Below are positions 19,190 to 27,496 of a stretch of 36,122 nt of DNA, one piece after another. The position numbers and the translations under genes are program-made. The notes beneath the pieces are model-generated. The model was not told the DNA's origin. It saw only the letters and a list, made by a program, of their open reading frames with translations, and did no database searches. The stretch's first letter is position 1, and every line of letters begins with the position of its first letter. The DNA is from an uncultured beta proteobacterium (GTDB lineage Bacteria > Pseudomonadota > Gammaproteobacteria > Burkholderiales > SG8-41): contig CAIZLW010000161.1 in NCBI GenBank assembly GCA_903933915.1, positions 1 through 36,122 of the forward strand. The letters are read 5' to 3'.

Positions 19190-19666
19190 TCACCGGGCCA
19201 GCGCCAGGAACTGCTCGAGTTCCCGTGCTGGTGGTGCTCCGGTAAAAAATTTCACCGGCTTTCCCGGTGCCATGAAAGCGACATAGGGCGTGATTCCACG
19301 CCAGTCCGGATTTACCGTGTATCTGACCGCCTGCTCATGACCGTCGAATACGAACACCCTGTCCACCCGGTTATAGGGCGGCTTCGCAAGAAGTCCCGGC
19401 GGTTCTTCATCCATAACCACACCGATCAGGGAAACTTTGCCGCCCGACCCGGCTTTGTCTTTGGCAATCTTCTGGATGACCGCAGGACAATGGGTACAGT
19501 ACGTCGCCGAAAAAATCACGATGGTCGGTTTTTTCAAGTCCGCACTGAGCGTCTTCCAGGTTTTCCCGTCAAAAGGCTCGATGACTTTCGGCGGCGCGGC
19601 GCCAGCGGCCATCGCTAAACAGCAGCACAGCACCGCCGCACCGGCTCTAGTCAGCAAGGCGTTCAA
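19190..19666 (-). CDS. Exported thioredoxin-fold (redoxin) protein
   Basis: The protein has a signal peptide ending near AMAAGAAPP, then a thioredoxin-like fold with redox motif CTHC in SATYCTHCPAVIQKIA, and a late cis-proline region at RGITPYVAFMAPG. It should act in the periplasm as a thiol oxidoreductase or a thiol-based metal handler; the partner is unknown. I start at the TTG at 19666, which has AAAGGA six bases before it and overlaps the stop of the upstream gene. An ATG at 19687 is an alternative. In copper loci such proteins may keep Cys ligands reduced; that is inference from position. Confidence 0.75.
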   Translation of the reverse strand: MNALLTRAGAAVLCCCLAMAAGAAPPKVIEPFDGKTWKTLSADLKKPTIVIFSATYCTHCPAVIQKIAKDKAGSGGKVSLIGVVMDEEPPGLLAKPPYNRVDRVFVFDGHEQAVRYTVNPDWRGITPYVAFMAPGKPVKFFTGAPPARELEQFLALAR

Positions 19667-20900
19667 TCTGAATCCTTTCACCGGCATTCCAAAGCCCGAA
19701 GATTTCAGAGCCTCTGGACAGCAGAAGCGGGTAATCGTTAACGCCACTGACTGCGCCGATGTTCTTCACCACAAAGGTGGCGCCGGCGTCCCTGGAGACC
19801 CAAGCCCGCCAATGCGTGCGCTCACCATCAAAACTGCGCCACGAGATCACCACATTGTTGCCGGCGCTCCTGACATCGGCATGCTCGGCACGGGCATCCG
19901 GCAATTCAACCGGACTGCCCTTCGGCTGGCCTTTGGCGTCGAGAAGGCTGTAGCGGGCGGCGGCTTTGCCGGCCTTCTCGCCAAACCAGACCGCGTGATA
20001 GCCGCCGTTCTTCGCAGGCGCCAGACCGGGGCCGTGATGCGGGCAGGCGTCCAGCGCCCAGCGGTCATAGGTCGCTCGCATCAGCACCTGCTGTGCGGGC
20101 GCCTGACCGACGCGGGAAAATGCATGGTCGCGTTCATTCGGCTCAAAAACATGCCGCCACATCGCAACAAGCCCTCCGGCGGGATCCGGCGCCAGCGCAA
20201 TGCGGCAGCACTCGCAACTGTGATCGGCCAGCTTGAGATCCGGACCGAAAGTCTTGCCGCCATCCTTTGACTCGTTGCGGTAAATCGCAGCGCCGCGATA
20301 GGCAAGCTCGCGTTTTGCACCCTTGTCCGTTTTCGCGGCCTTGAGCGCCTCACCGTCGCGCTTGTCAATCCACAGGGTATGCAAAGTCCCCTCTGCATCA
20401 AATGCGGCCGAATCGAAACGGTGGGTAATGATCTGGCGATCCTGATGAACGGTATAGGGAAGTGAAAAATTAACCCCGCCGTCCTCGGACCGGAGCATGC
20501 GAATCTCCCCGGTATAAGGCTTGGCCAGCGGCTGGGTATAGGTGATCACCGCCCATGGATGGGGTCCGAAAACGATCTTGGGCCGGCTTTCGCCTTCCGC
20601 GGCAATCGTATCGTTGCCGGTATCAATGATGCGGGGCTGTCCCAAGGCCTCAGCAGCCGGTGCCCCTGCTGTCCGGACATAGAGCTTTCCTTCGCCATTG
20701 ACCCCCACCACCCACAACCGGCCATCGGGAGAGAACGCCGCGTTGATGGCGGGCTGTTGACGGGCGGGTCGCGGTTTCGCATCTTTGGCGGGTTTGCCGT
20801 GCTGATGCTCCGCCATCTGGGCATGGACGGCGGCCGGGATCAACATCAGCACTGCTGAAGCCAGCCCGGCACGCCACCATTGTTTAAAACCATGCCTCAT
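19647..20900 (-). CDS. Exported BNR-repeat (sialidase-fold) beta-propeller protein
   Basis: The 417-residue protein has a signal peptide (about 1-28), a His/Lys-rich stretch (EHQHGKPAKDAKPRP) and several BNR-type Asp boxes, such as SEDGGVNF, SKDGGKTFGPDL and SRDAGATFV, which mark a sialidase-like six-bladed propeller. A cluster HSCECCR in the middle could bind metal. The arginine triad needed for sialic acid hydrolysis is not evident, so an enzymatic sialidase role is doubtful. It lies 23 bases after a TonB receptor gene and overlaps the redoxin gene. This suggests a periplasmic partner in metal uptake. Confidence 0.75.
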   Translation of the reverse strand: MRHGFKQWWRAGLASAVLMLIPAAVHAQMAEHQHGKPAKDAKPRPARQQPAINAAFSPDGRLWVVGVNGEGKLYVRTAGAPAAEALGQPRIIDTGNDTIAAEGESRPKIVFGPHPWAVITYTQPLAKPYTGEIRMLRSEDGGVNFSLPYTVHQDRQIITHRFDSAAFDAEGTLHTLWIDKRDGEALKAAKTDKGAKRELAYRGAAIYRNESKDGGKTFGPDLKLADHSCECCRIALAPDPAGGLVAMWRHVFEPNERDHAFSRVGQAPAQQVLMRATYDRWALDACPHHGPGLAPAKNGGYHAVWFGEKAGKAAARYSLLDAKGQPKGSPVELPDARAEHADVRSAGNNVVISWRSFDGERTHWRAWVSRDAGATFVVKNIGAVSGVNDYPLLLSRGSEIFGLWNAGERIQIERLAD

Positions 20901-20923
20901 CGGATCATCTTCGGGTGAATTTC

Positions 20924-23074
20924 CTAGAACTTGGCTTCCACGCCGGCATAAACCGTGCGGGGCAGCCCCGGTGAATACAACCCACCGTTCGCAGAACTTT
21001 GGGAAGCGCTGTCCGCATAGCGCTTGTCGAGCAGATTCGTCACGCGGGCGAACAGCGAGAGGTCCTTGGAAACGCCCTGGCTTGCACGCAAGTTGAACAG
21101 ATCATGGCCCGGATACTTGCCATAAATGTTTTCCTGATCAAGGAAATACGACCCGATTTTAACCCACTCCAGTTGCGCAGTCGTTTTCGCGGCTGGCTTC
21201 CAGGTCAGCCGGGTGTTGGCCATCAAACGCGGCGAGGCCTCGATTTCCTTGCCGGAATAATTGACTGTCGAAGTCACCCAGTTGGTATAGGTATGTTTTG
21301 CGTATGAACCTGCCAGATCCAGACGGAGGCTCGACAGCAGCGTCTTACCCAGGCCCAGTTCGATCCCTTTGTGTTCGGTTTCGCCATTATTGGTCTGGAC
21401 GGCAAAACCGGTGGAGTCCTTCTGGCTGAGCAGATCATCCTTTTTCTTCAGCAAATACCCGACCACATCATAGTTCCAGCCCGCCGCAAAGCCGCGGAAT
21501 CCCAGTTCATATTGCTCGGCCTTGATCGCATTCAGGTTCAGCGCAGCGTTGGACAGTGCACGGGCCTGCGCCTGCTGGGTCGCCGGTGCGCCGGCATCGG
21601 AACGCCCGCCGCGGAACAGCTGACTCTCCGACGGCGTACGGAATCCCTGATTGTAGGAAGTATAAAGATGGGATTGTTCGCTCAACTGATAAGTTGCCCC
21701 CAGTTTCGGACTCAGCCGGGAAAAGTCGACGCTGGCATCCGCTGGCGTGTAGTACTGGCGACCGGATGCCGTGACAAAACCCGGGGTCATCTGGTTTTTC
21801 ATGTCGTACAGCGCGTAGTCGTAGCGCAATCCCATCGTCACCCGCAGCTTTTCGGAGGGCGACATTTCGAGGTGGGCATAGGGCGCCGCACTGGTATAAG
21901 TCGACTCGTAGTCATAGATCCGGCTGCCCAGGGTGTAGCCGGTGTACTGGGTATATAAACTGTTGGGACCGATCAAGGTGGAGGTCAGATTGATCTTGGT
22001 TTCCTTGCGCTTGCTCGGGCTGTAATCCAGATCCACACCGACAATCAGCCGCGTACGCAGGGGATCGGAAAAATCCTGGCGAAACTTGGTCATCACGCCA
22101 TACGACTGGACCTGGGTCTCCTCGATGCGGGCATCCCCGGTGAAATTGAAGGTGCCGTTCAGATCCATCGAGTTGTTGCGGATATACGGCGTCACCGTCA
22201 CTTCCTTGCCCTTACCCAAGTCGCGGGCGACGGAGGTCGACAACCGCAGCGCTTCTACGTTACGAAATGCCGGCGAGCGCAGATTGACGGTCGGATTGTT
22301 GACATAAAGGTCATACGGCAGGGCGCTGTTGGCGCCCGTCTGCATGTCGATCTTCGAGTATCCCAGGATGGTTTTAACCGCCGTCTGACCGTCCGGTTCG
22401 CGATCCCAGCGCAGATTCAGGCTTTGCCGGTCATACCCGGTCTGGATGCGCCAGCCATCGCTATGCATCAGATTGATGTCGGCACGCAAGGCATCCTTGT
22501 CGCTGCGGCCGGTATCAATGCCGCCGAGGAATCTCTGGAAACCGTGTTGACCAAACTCCAGCGAGGCATCTGCCCCTTGTTTATCGGAAGGGGTGCGGGT
22601 CAGCACGTTGACAATGCCGCCGATCGCATCGGAACCGTACAGCGCCGTGCCGATGCCGCGGATCACCTCCACGCCGCCGGCGCTGGACAGATTCACTTCA
22701 TAAAGCCCGTTGTGATTGAAATTGCCGGTCGCCCGCGTCGGGATCCCGTCCTCCAGGAACAGATAGACCGGAGCGGTGGTGAAACCCTGGCGGATCGCCG
22801 TGTTGTGTCCCTCGCCATTGGTCACGCCAATGGCAACCCCCGGGACCTGGCTCAGAATCTCTGCGGGATGCGCGGGACGCGTCAATTGAATCGATTCGCG
22901 CGGGATAACGCCGACGGAAACCGGGGTTTCCGAAATTTTTTCGGCTTCCCGGGTACCCGTCACCGTCACCGTCGGCAAATCGGGAAAGTTGGCGTTCTGT
23001 GCATAGACTTGTGCGCTGAACAGGCTGGTGATGGCAATCGCCATCGCTTTTTTTACTGGTTTTTTTGTGCTCAT
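20924..23074 (-). CDS. TonB-dependent outer-membrane receptor (first of the copper-type block)
   Basis: The 716-residue protein has a signal peptide ending QVYAQ and a TonB box near LPTVTVTG. The plug domain contains ILSQVPGVAIG and the GGVEVIRGIGTALYGSDAIGGIVNV motif. A long beta-barrel follows, ending in an aromatic residue (VYAGVEAKF). I start at the ATG at 23074 because GGAG stands six bases before it; an ATG four codons upstream has none. Substrate cannot be read from the sequence. Its operon includes a PCu(A)C chaperone, another receptor and tonB-exbBD, so a copper complex or chalkophore-like ligand is plausible. Confidence 0.88.
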   Translation of the reverse strand: MSTKKPVKKAMAIAITSLFSAQVYAQNANFPDLPTVTVTGTREAEKISETPVSVGVIPRESIQLTRPAHPAEILSQVPGVAIGVTNGEGHNTAIRQGFTTAPVYLFLEDGIPTRATGNFNHNGLYEVNLSSAGGVEVIRGIGTALYGSDAIGGIVNVLTRTPSDKQGADASLEFGQHGFQRFLGGIDTGRSDKDALRADINLMHSDGWRIQTGYDRQSLNLRWDREPDGQTAVKTILGYSKIDMQTGANSALPYDLYVNNPTVNLRSPAFRNVEALRLSTSVARDLGKGKEVTVTPYIRNNSMDLNGTFNFTGDARIEETQVQSYGVMTKFRQDFSDPLRTRLIVGVDLDYSPSKRKETKINLTSTLIGPNSLYTQYTGYTLGSRIYDYESTYTSAAPYAHLEMSPSEKLRVTMGLRYDYALYDMKNQMTPGFVTASGRQYYTPADASVDFSRLSPKLGATYQLSEQSHLYTSYNQGFRTPSESQLFRGGRSDAGAPATQQAQARALSNAALNLNAIKAEQYELGFRGFAAGWNYDVVGYLLKKKDDLLSQKDSTGFAVQTNNGETEHKGIELGLGKTLLSSLRLDLAGSYAKHTYTNWVTSTVNYSGKEIEASPRLMANTRLTWKPAAKTTAQLEWVKIGSYFLDQENIYGKYPGHDLFNLRASQGVSKDLSLFARVTNLLDKRYADSASQSSANGGLYSPGLPRTVYAGVEAKF

Positions 23075-23161
23075 GTTTTTCTCCATTCATTAATGACCAG
23101 ATTCAAATTCAAAACGGATTTCCATTACGGCGGAGGCGAAGCCCCGGCCTCGTGCAATCAC

Positions 23162-23620
23162 TCAAGCGGCCTGCAAGACGGCGTAGTGGCCGGCATCCGG
23201 CGGCGCAAGCGCCACGAAACAAGCCGGTTGCCGGACCTGCAATACGCAGCCACTCTCATCCGCAATTTCACGTGTCCCTCTGGTGCGCCCCGGCTTTGGG
23301 CCGGTACGGCGCTCGGCGCATCCATGCAAGCCCGCCTGCAACAAAGCCTTCAGGCGCAGCGCCCTGGCGGCGCCGGCAGCGTCAAGCAGCCGGTTCCAGA
23401 CGCCGTCATGCTGCCAGCGCAGGTAGCGGACATAGGCTGCGTGCCAGCCGCCAAACTCAACCGGCATCTCCCGCCACCGCGCGCCGGTAATGCCAACCCA
23501 CAACACCGCATCCACAAACAGCCGGTTGTCTTTCGCGGTAACTCCGCGGTCTTTTAATTTCCCCGGAAGTAACGGTTCGAGAAACAGCCACTCATCATCG
23601 TTTAATTGTCTGATCGTCAT
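23162..23620 (-). CDS. Orphan IS5-type transposase N-terminal (DUF4096) protein
   Basis: Residues 1-80 match the DUF4096 N-terminal domain of IS5-family transposases: DDEWLFLEPLLPG, VDAVLWVGITGARWREMP and WHAAYVRYLRWQHDGVWNRLLDA. The remaining 70 residues do not resemble a DDE catalytic domain, and no orfB, terminal repeats or target duplication are seen. The start is the ATG with GAGG eight bases upstream, 10 bases after the copper-uptake-associated gene. It may be an IS remnant caught in the operon or a domesticated DNA-binding protein. The lack of frameshifts over 152 codons slightly favours an intact gene. Confidence 0.65.
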   Translation of the reverse strand: MTIRQLNDDEWLFLEPLLPGKLKDRGVTAKDNRLFVDAVLWVGITGARWREMPVEFGGWHAAYVRYLRWQHDGVWNRLLDAAGAARALRLKALLQAGLHGCAERRTGPKPGRTRGTREIADESGCVLQVRQPACFVALAPPDAGHYAVLQAA

Positions 23621-23630
23621 TTCATGATCC

Positions 23631-24227
23631 TCACTTATGAACATGAGAATGCTGTCCATGGTCTGCGTCCATAGGGATCGTCTTGCCGAACGAATCAAAG
23701 CGCCGGCGCTGATCTTCGGTAAAACGCGCTTCTGCCGTTTTCAGGCGTGTTGCGATATCCTGCGCAGCGTTTTCGGAGATCCCCGATTCACGCAATACGC
23801 CGGCATCCCGCATACCGTCACCTCCGCAGGCAATGACGCGCCATGTAGTGCCGCGACGCATCAACAGCGCCCGCCCTCCTTTATCACCCTGGAGCCAGCT
23901 GGCAACGCTGTAATTGCCCGAAACAATCACCGGCGCAACCTGTAATGGTTGTCCAGGTTTGTCCCATGTCGCCTTCATCACCCCCACCACCGCTTGCTCA
24001 TCGGTCTGCGACTGGGTTGCAGCAATGCAGGAGAAAGTCATAACCAGAGAACCGCCAATAACGATCAAGAACCCGAAAAGCTTGCTTAACAGGGTCTTTG
24101 CCGCGTTGGAACGGGAGTCACCGATCTTGAAACCTTCAAAAAATCCCGTCCCAACATCCCTTGTTGGAATGCGTCGTAACAGCAGGCACATTGATGCCTG
24201 CCAGCACCGGGGAATTGTCATATTCAT
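23631..24227 (-). CDS. Copper-uptake-system-associated protein
   Basis: The C-terminal 130 residues resemble the small exported family annotated as copper uptake system-associated protein: DEQAVVGVMKATWDKPG, VSGNYSVASWLQGDKGGRALL, WRVIACGGDGMRD and a His-rich end (DADHGQHSHVHK). A hydrophobic segment at about 47-68 (LFGFLIVIGGSLVMTFSC) can be a signal or anchor. The N-terminal 45 residues are unusual and coincide with a nested palindrome. GAGGGG lies eight bases before the ATG, and the preceding receptor gene ends 16 bases upstream, so this start fits the operon. The molecular role in the family is not established. Confidence 0.72.
   Translation of the reverse strand: MNMTIPRCWQASMCLLLRRIPTRDVGTGFFEGFKIGDSRSNAAKTLLSKLFGFLIVIGGSLVMTFSCIAATQSQTDEQAVVGVMKATWDKPGQPLQVAPVIVSGNYSVASWLQGDKGGRALLMRRGTTWRVIACGGDGMRDAGVLRESGISENAAQDIATRLKTAEARFTEDQRRRFDSFGKTIPMDADHGQHSHVHK
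24105..24167. repeat. Nested palindromic element inside coding sequence
   Basis: GTTGGAACGGGA (24105-24116) and TCCCGTCCCAAC (24144-24155) are inverted repeats with 11 of 12 bases matching. Between them TTGAA and TTCAA form a short inner stem. A second palindrome, CCAACA (24151-24156) with TGTTGG (24162-24167), overlaps the outer arm. The layout recalls REP/MITE-like repeats. It falls in the unusual N-terminal part of the copper-uptake-associated gene and keeps the frame open. Other copies were not seen in this window. Confidence 0.5.
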
Positions 24228-24243
24228 CGCATCGGCCCCTCAA

Positions 24244-26238
24244 TCAGAAGCCAGCAATCAAGCCAACGCGGAAGTTACGGCCCGGCATCGGGTAACCGGC
24301 GTTGTATTGATAGTCGGCATCAAATAGGTTGTTGACCGCCACGTAGATTTCCCCGCCTTTGCCGAGGCTTGCCGTCGGGTAGGCAATGCGGGCGTTGGCT
24401 ACGGTGAACCCGGCTACCGGATTGGGGGCAAATGTGCCGCGATCCTGCGTCAGTGAATACATGCCGGACTGATGCTGGGCATCAATGGCCAGCTTGAATC
24501 CACCGACTTTCCCGTTAACACCGCCCGAAATGGCGGTGTCCGGCAAATAAGGCATGTTGCTGATCGTCGACTCCAGCATGGTCAGCCCGCCGAAAACCGT
24601 CCATTGGCGATTAACCTCGTGCCGTACGGAAACCTCACCGCCGTTGATGCGATACGCCGGAAAACTGTTGCTCCAGGTTCCTGATGCCGGGGGCGCGAAC
24701 GCACCGGCGTTAAACCCACTCCAGACGTAGCGGTCGCTGACTTCATCGTTAAAGATGCTGATATCAATTTGCGTCGCGGCACTCAGATTCAGCTTGACGC
24801 CGATCTCGCTGTGTTTGTCCTCGGTCGGTGACAGCCGGTCCCAGCCGTTATTGGCAGCAAATGCCATCGGCAACGCACGCGTCAACGTGTAGGTTTCAGC
24901 ACCGGGATACAGCAACCCTCTTGAATAATTGGCGTATACGGTCATTGCATCCGAGATCAGGGAAACGCCGGCATTGGGTCCCGCCTTGGATTCGTAGTAA
25001 TTGCTGTCGTAGAACCTCGCGCCGACAGAGGGCAACAGCATCCAGCCGCTGCTGAGATTGATCTTCTGGCTGACGCCGGCATAGGCGGAGAGGAGCTTGA
25101 AGTCGGGGATTTCAGCAGAACCCTGGACGCCGAATCCGAACGGTGTGCCCACCGGTGAACCGACATGCGTGCCGGACACCGTTCCGGAGACCGTCTCCTG
25201 ATCAATGCCCGCAACAATCTGCCCGCCCTGCCAGGGCGAAAACTCTTCTTTCCAGCGAAACCCGGACATCTTGAATTTGCTGTTGAAAGTGCCCCAGTTC
25301 GGGTCATTGGTCAGGTCGTTGTGACCCTTGTTGTCATATATCTTGAACTCCCCTTTCCAGTCACCGTGTCTGTGTGCGACGGAAGCCGTAAACATGGTTG
25401 TGGCGGAGTCATTTCGCGCCACTCCGTTGGAAAAGGTGTAAGGTCCGACGCCCACATTCGATACCGGAAACCGGTTATCGCCGGGATCACCCACCTCGTT
25501 GTTAACCGTCAGGAAACTCGCCCCGACAGACCAGGCGCTGTTGATTTTGAGACCGACCTTGCCCATGGCATTTTTGAGTCTGCCGTCGGAGTTAGGACGA
25601 TCACCGTCGGACTCGATCTGTCCGACTGCGAGCATGAAATCAACGTCATCCTTGCGACCCAAAAGATTGGCCTGCAGCACCTTCGTGGAAAACGATCCGG
25701 CGGACAGATTGACTTCCCCCTCGACACCTTCCCGTGTTGCTGTTTTGGTCTGGAGATTGATTGATCCGAAATTGTTGCCGCTCGACTGTGGCTGGGGTCC
25801 CTTGTAAATATCAATCGACTTGATGCCATTCAAGGGCAGCAGGTCCATCAGCGGATGATTCCAGACACCCATGTAGACGGGGATTCCGTCCAGATATGTC
25901 TTGATTTCCGAGCCCGGCCGGCTGGCACCCATGCCGCGGATGTAGACGTTACCGCCCTGGTCTCCGCTATAGGAGCCGACTTCGTTATAACGTGAAATCT
26001 GAACACCCGGCGCCATGCGCAAACCTGCAGCCAGGTCCAGCGCAGACAGGTCTTTCAACTGGGATTCCGTTACACGCGTCGAGAAGCTGGAGAACAGATC
26101 AACGTTGTTGGATTCAATGATCGGGCTACTGGTCACGACGACTGAATCCAGCTTTTTGTCACCGGCTTGCTGTGCATGCGCTTCAGCAGCAAGTGCTGCA
26201 AGCGCCAGGGTCACAGACAAAGAAAGATAATTTTTCAT
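24244..26238 (-). CDS. TonB-dependent outer-membrane receptor (second of the copper-type block)
   Basis: The 664-residue protein has a signal peptide ending AEAHAQQ, a TonB box at LDSVVVTSSP, and a plug with GLRMAPGVQISRYNE, GNVYIRGMGASRPGSEIKTYLDGIPVYMG and IDIYKGPQPQSSGNNFGSINL. The barrel ends in FRVGLIAGF. The plug loop MGVWNHPLMDLL brings two Met and one His near the ligand side, which would suit copper, but this is inference. The gene sits between a small membrane protein and the copper-uptake-associated gene, downstream of the PCu(A)C chaperone. Confidence 0.88.
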   Translation of the reverse strand: MKNYLSLSVTLALAALAAEAHAQQAGDKKLDSVVVTSSPIIESNNVDLFSSFSTRVTESQLKDLSALDLAAGLRMAPGVQISRYNEVGSYSGDQGGNVYIRGMGASRPGSEIKTYLDGIPVYMGVWNHPLMDLLPLNGIKSIDIYKGPQPQSSGNNFGSINLQTKTATREGVEGEVNLSAGSFSTKVLQANLLGRKDDVDFMLAVGQIESDGDRPNSDGRLKNAMGKVGLKINSAWSVGASFLTVNNEVGDPGDNRFPVSNVGVGPYTFSNGVARNDSATTMFTASVAHRHGDWKGEFKIYDNKGHNDLTNDPNWGTFNSKFKMSGFRWKEEFSPWQGGQIVAGIDQETVSGTVSGTHVGSPVGTPFGFGVQGSAEIPDFKLLSAYAGVSQKINLSSGWMLLPSVGARFYDSNYYESKAGPNAGVSLISDAMTVYANYSRGLLYPGAETYTLTRALPMAFAANNGWDRLSPTEDKHSEIGVKLNLSAATQIDISIFNDEVSDRYVWSGFNAGAFAPPASGTWSNSFPAYRINGGEVSVRHEVNRQWTVFGGLTMLESTISNMPYLPDTAISGGVNGKVGGFKLAIDAQHQSGMYSLTQDRGTFAPNPVAGFTVANARIAYPTASLGKGGEIYVAVNNLFDADYQYNAGYPMPGRNFRVGLIAGF

Positions 26239-26275
26239 TTTATTTACCTGAAATTTTTAGGGGAATGGCTTTGAT

Positions 26276-26515
26276 TTAATTTCTCAAAGCAACGTCGGTG
26301 CGACCCGCCCAGTCGGTTACCTGATGTAAAACACAATTGCAGCCGTGAATTCGCAGTACTCCGCCGCTTAGGCTCGAGCTGTCATGCGAGCCCATCGCCG
26401 CCAAGGACAGCCACAGACAGAGGGCTAGCATTGCCGCGACGTTGAGGTTTGCGATGATTCGCATCAGCAACCGGATTCGGCTGATTGCTGCTTCGTACCC
26501 GCTGTCAGTGTCCAT
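26276..26515 (-). CDS. Small membrane protein with a Cys-x-Cys tail
   Basis: A 79-residue protein of no family I recognise. It has a charged N-terminus (MDTDSGYEAAISRIRLLMR), one hydrophobic segment at about 22-42, and a tail with H57-G-C59-N-C61 followed by VLHQ. AAAGG stands five bases before the ATG, and the start overlaps the end of the PCu(A)C gene by 11 bases, which argues for coupled translation. An ATG nine codons upstream is possible. The His/Cys tail could hold a metal ion on either face of the inner membrane. The product is hypothetical. Confidence 0.6.
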   Translation of the reverse strand: MDTDSGYEAAISRIRLLMRIIANLNVAAMLALCLWLSLAAMGSHDSSSLSGGVLRIHGCNCVLHQVTDWAGRTDVALRN

Positions 26516-26996
26516 TGCGGCCTTTCTGTTCAGGCTGGGCATTGCCTTTCAGGTCGCGGACTTCAACGTTCAACGCGATGGTTTCGCGCTTCTTGTCGGC
26601 CAGTTCAAAGGTCAGTTTGAAGGGGATGCTCCTGCCCGCCTGCAGCGGCATGTTCAAGCCCATCAACATCACGTGATAACCACCTGGTGCCAGTTTCACG
26701 GTTTTACCGGCCGGCAGATCCAGGCCATCGACCGGGAACATTTTCATGACCCCGCCCTCGACCTTCATGTTGTGCACTTCAACCGTCTTCGCTGCAGGAC
26801 TCGATGCGCTGATCAGCCGGGCGTTGTTTTTGCTGGTCAGTTCCATGAACGCGCCGGTGGCGCTCTGGCCCTGTACCGTGCCGCGAACCCAGGCCTCCTT
26901 GACTTCGACAGACTGCGCGTAAACGCTGGTGGTCAGGCACACAGACAGGACAACGGACGTGATGGATGCAGCAATGGCCTTGCAGGTCGTCTTCAT
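26505..26996 (-). CDS. Periplasmic copper chaperone PCu(A)C
   Basis: PCu(A)C proteins bind Cu(I) in the periplasm and deliver it to the CuA or CuB centres of cytochrome oxidase. The 163-residue protein has a signal peptide ending VYAQ and the full family motif H(M)x10Mx21HxM: H75-N-M77, M86, H108 and M110. The domain start VKEAWVRGTVQGQSATGAFM is typical. The ATG at 26996 has AAGGA upstream; earlier in-frame codons are not conserved-looking. It follows a DUF2946 gene by 114 bases. This gene is the best evidence that the block handles copper. Confidence 0.94.
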   Translation of the reverse strand: MKTTCKAIAASITSVVLSVCLTTSVYAQSVEVKEAWVRGTVQGQSATGAFMELTSKNNARLISASSPAAKTVEVHNMKVEGGVMKMFPVDGLDLPAGKTVKLAPGGYHVMLMGLNMPLQAGRSIPFKLTFELADKKRETIALNVEVRDLKGNAQPEQKGRNGH

Positions 26997-27110
26997 GACG
27001 ATTCCTTTTTGCAAATGAACGGTGGATTGAATTCGTCGCCATGCACGCGCAGTGCACGCAGCGAGGGCGCGGCAAATGCCGCGCGGCTCAGGCAACCGAA
27101 GTGCGGAAGG

Positions 27111-27488
27111 TCAGGTGCGCGGCGGGGCGCGCGGATTCAGCGGCTGCAGGGCCGCCATGCCGGACACCACAGGGGGGGCGTCGGCAGAAACAACAATGAT
27201 GACCGGGCTTCTCGGCACCAGGGAGGCACCGCTAACTTCCGGGAACAAAAAGGGCGTGGTCGCAGAACCGACGCAGGTCAGGCAGTGCTGGGTTGAAACC
27301 TTGCCGCCCGGAGCAGGCGTCTCGCCGTTTGCCGCCGCCTGGATTGATTCAACGGGGCTGCAAACCTTGGCAAAAGCAACAGGATCAATGGCATAGCGCA
27401 CCACTGCCATCGCGGGGACCGCGAAAGCAAAGAGCAGCGCCACCAGTGCGAAACTGGCTATGAACCGTTGTTTTACGAAAATTTTCAC
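27111..27488 (-). CDS. DUF2946-type exported protein
   Basis: The 125-residue protein has a signal peptide ending VPAMA, a pair of cysteines in QHCLTCVG, and the Pro-rich C-terminus PRAPPRT typical of DUF2946 proteins, which often lie next to copper-handling and TonB receptor genes. Function is unknown; the Cys pair may bind metal. The start is GTG at 27488. It lies only about nine bases after a strong -10 box and has no Shine-Dalgarno sequence, so the mRNA may be nearly leaderless. It is the first gene of the copper-type block. Confidence 0.8.
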   Translation of the reverse strand: MKIFVKQRFIASFALVALLFAFAVPAMAVVRYAIDPVAFAKVCSPVESIQAAANGETPAPGGKVSTQHCLTCVGSATTPFLFPEVSGASLVPRSPVIIVVSADAPPVVSGMAALQPLNPRAPPRT

Positions 27489-27496
27489 TTTTTTAG

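Noticed and set aside
19647-20900. True exo-alpha-sialidase
   Set aside because: Asp-box repeats show the fold only. The arginine triad was not evident and the context is metal uptake.
22424-23557. 377-codon plus-strand frame opposite a TonB receptor and the DUF4096 gene
   Set aside because: The receptor frame shows conserved plug motifs and the DUF4096 frame a known domain; this frame shows neither.
23087-23640. Complete insertion sequence
   Set aside because: Only an IS5-type N-terminal domain is present. No DDE domain, terminal inverted repeats or target-site duplication could be found.
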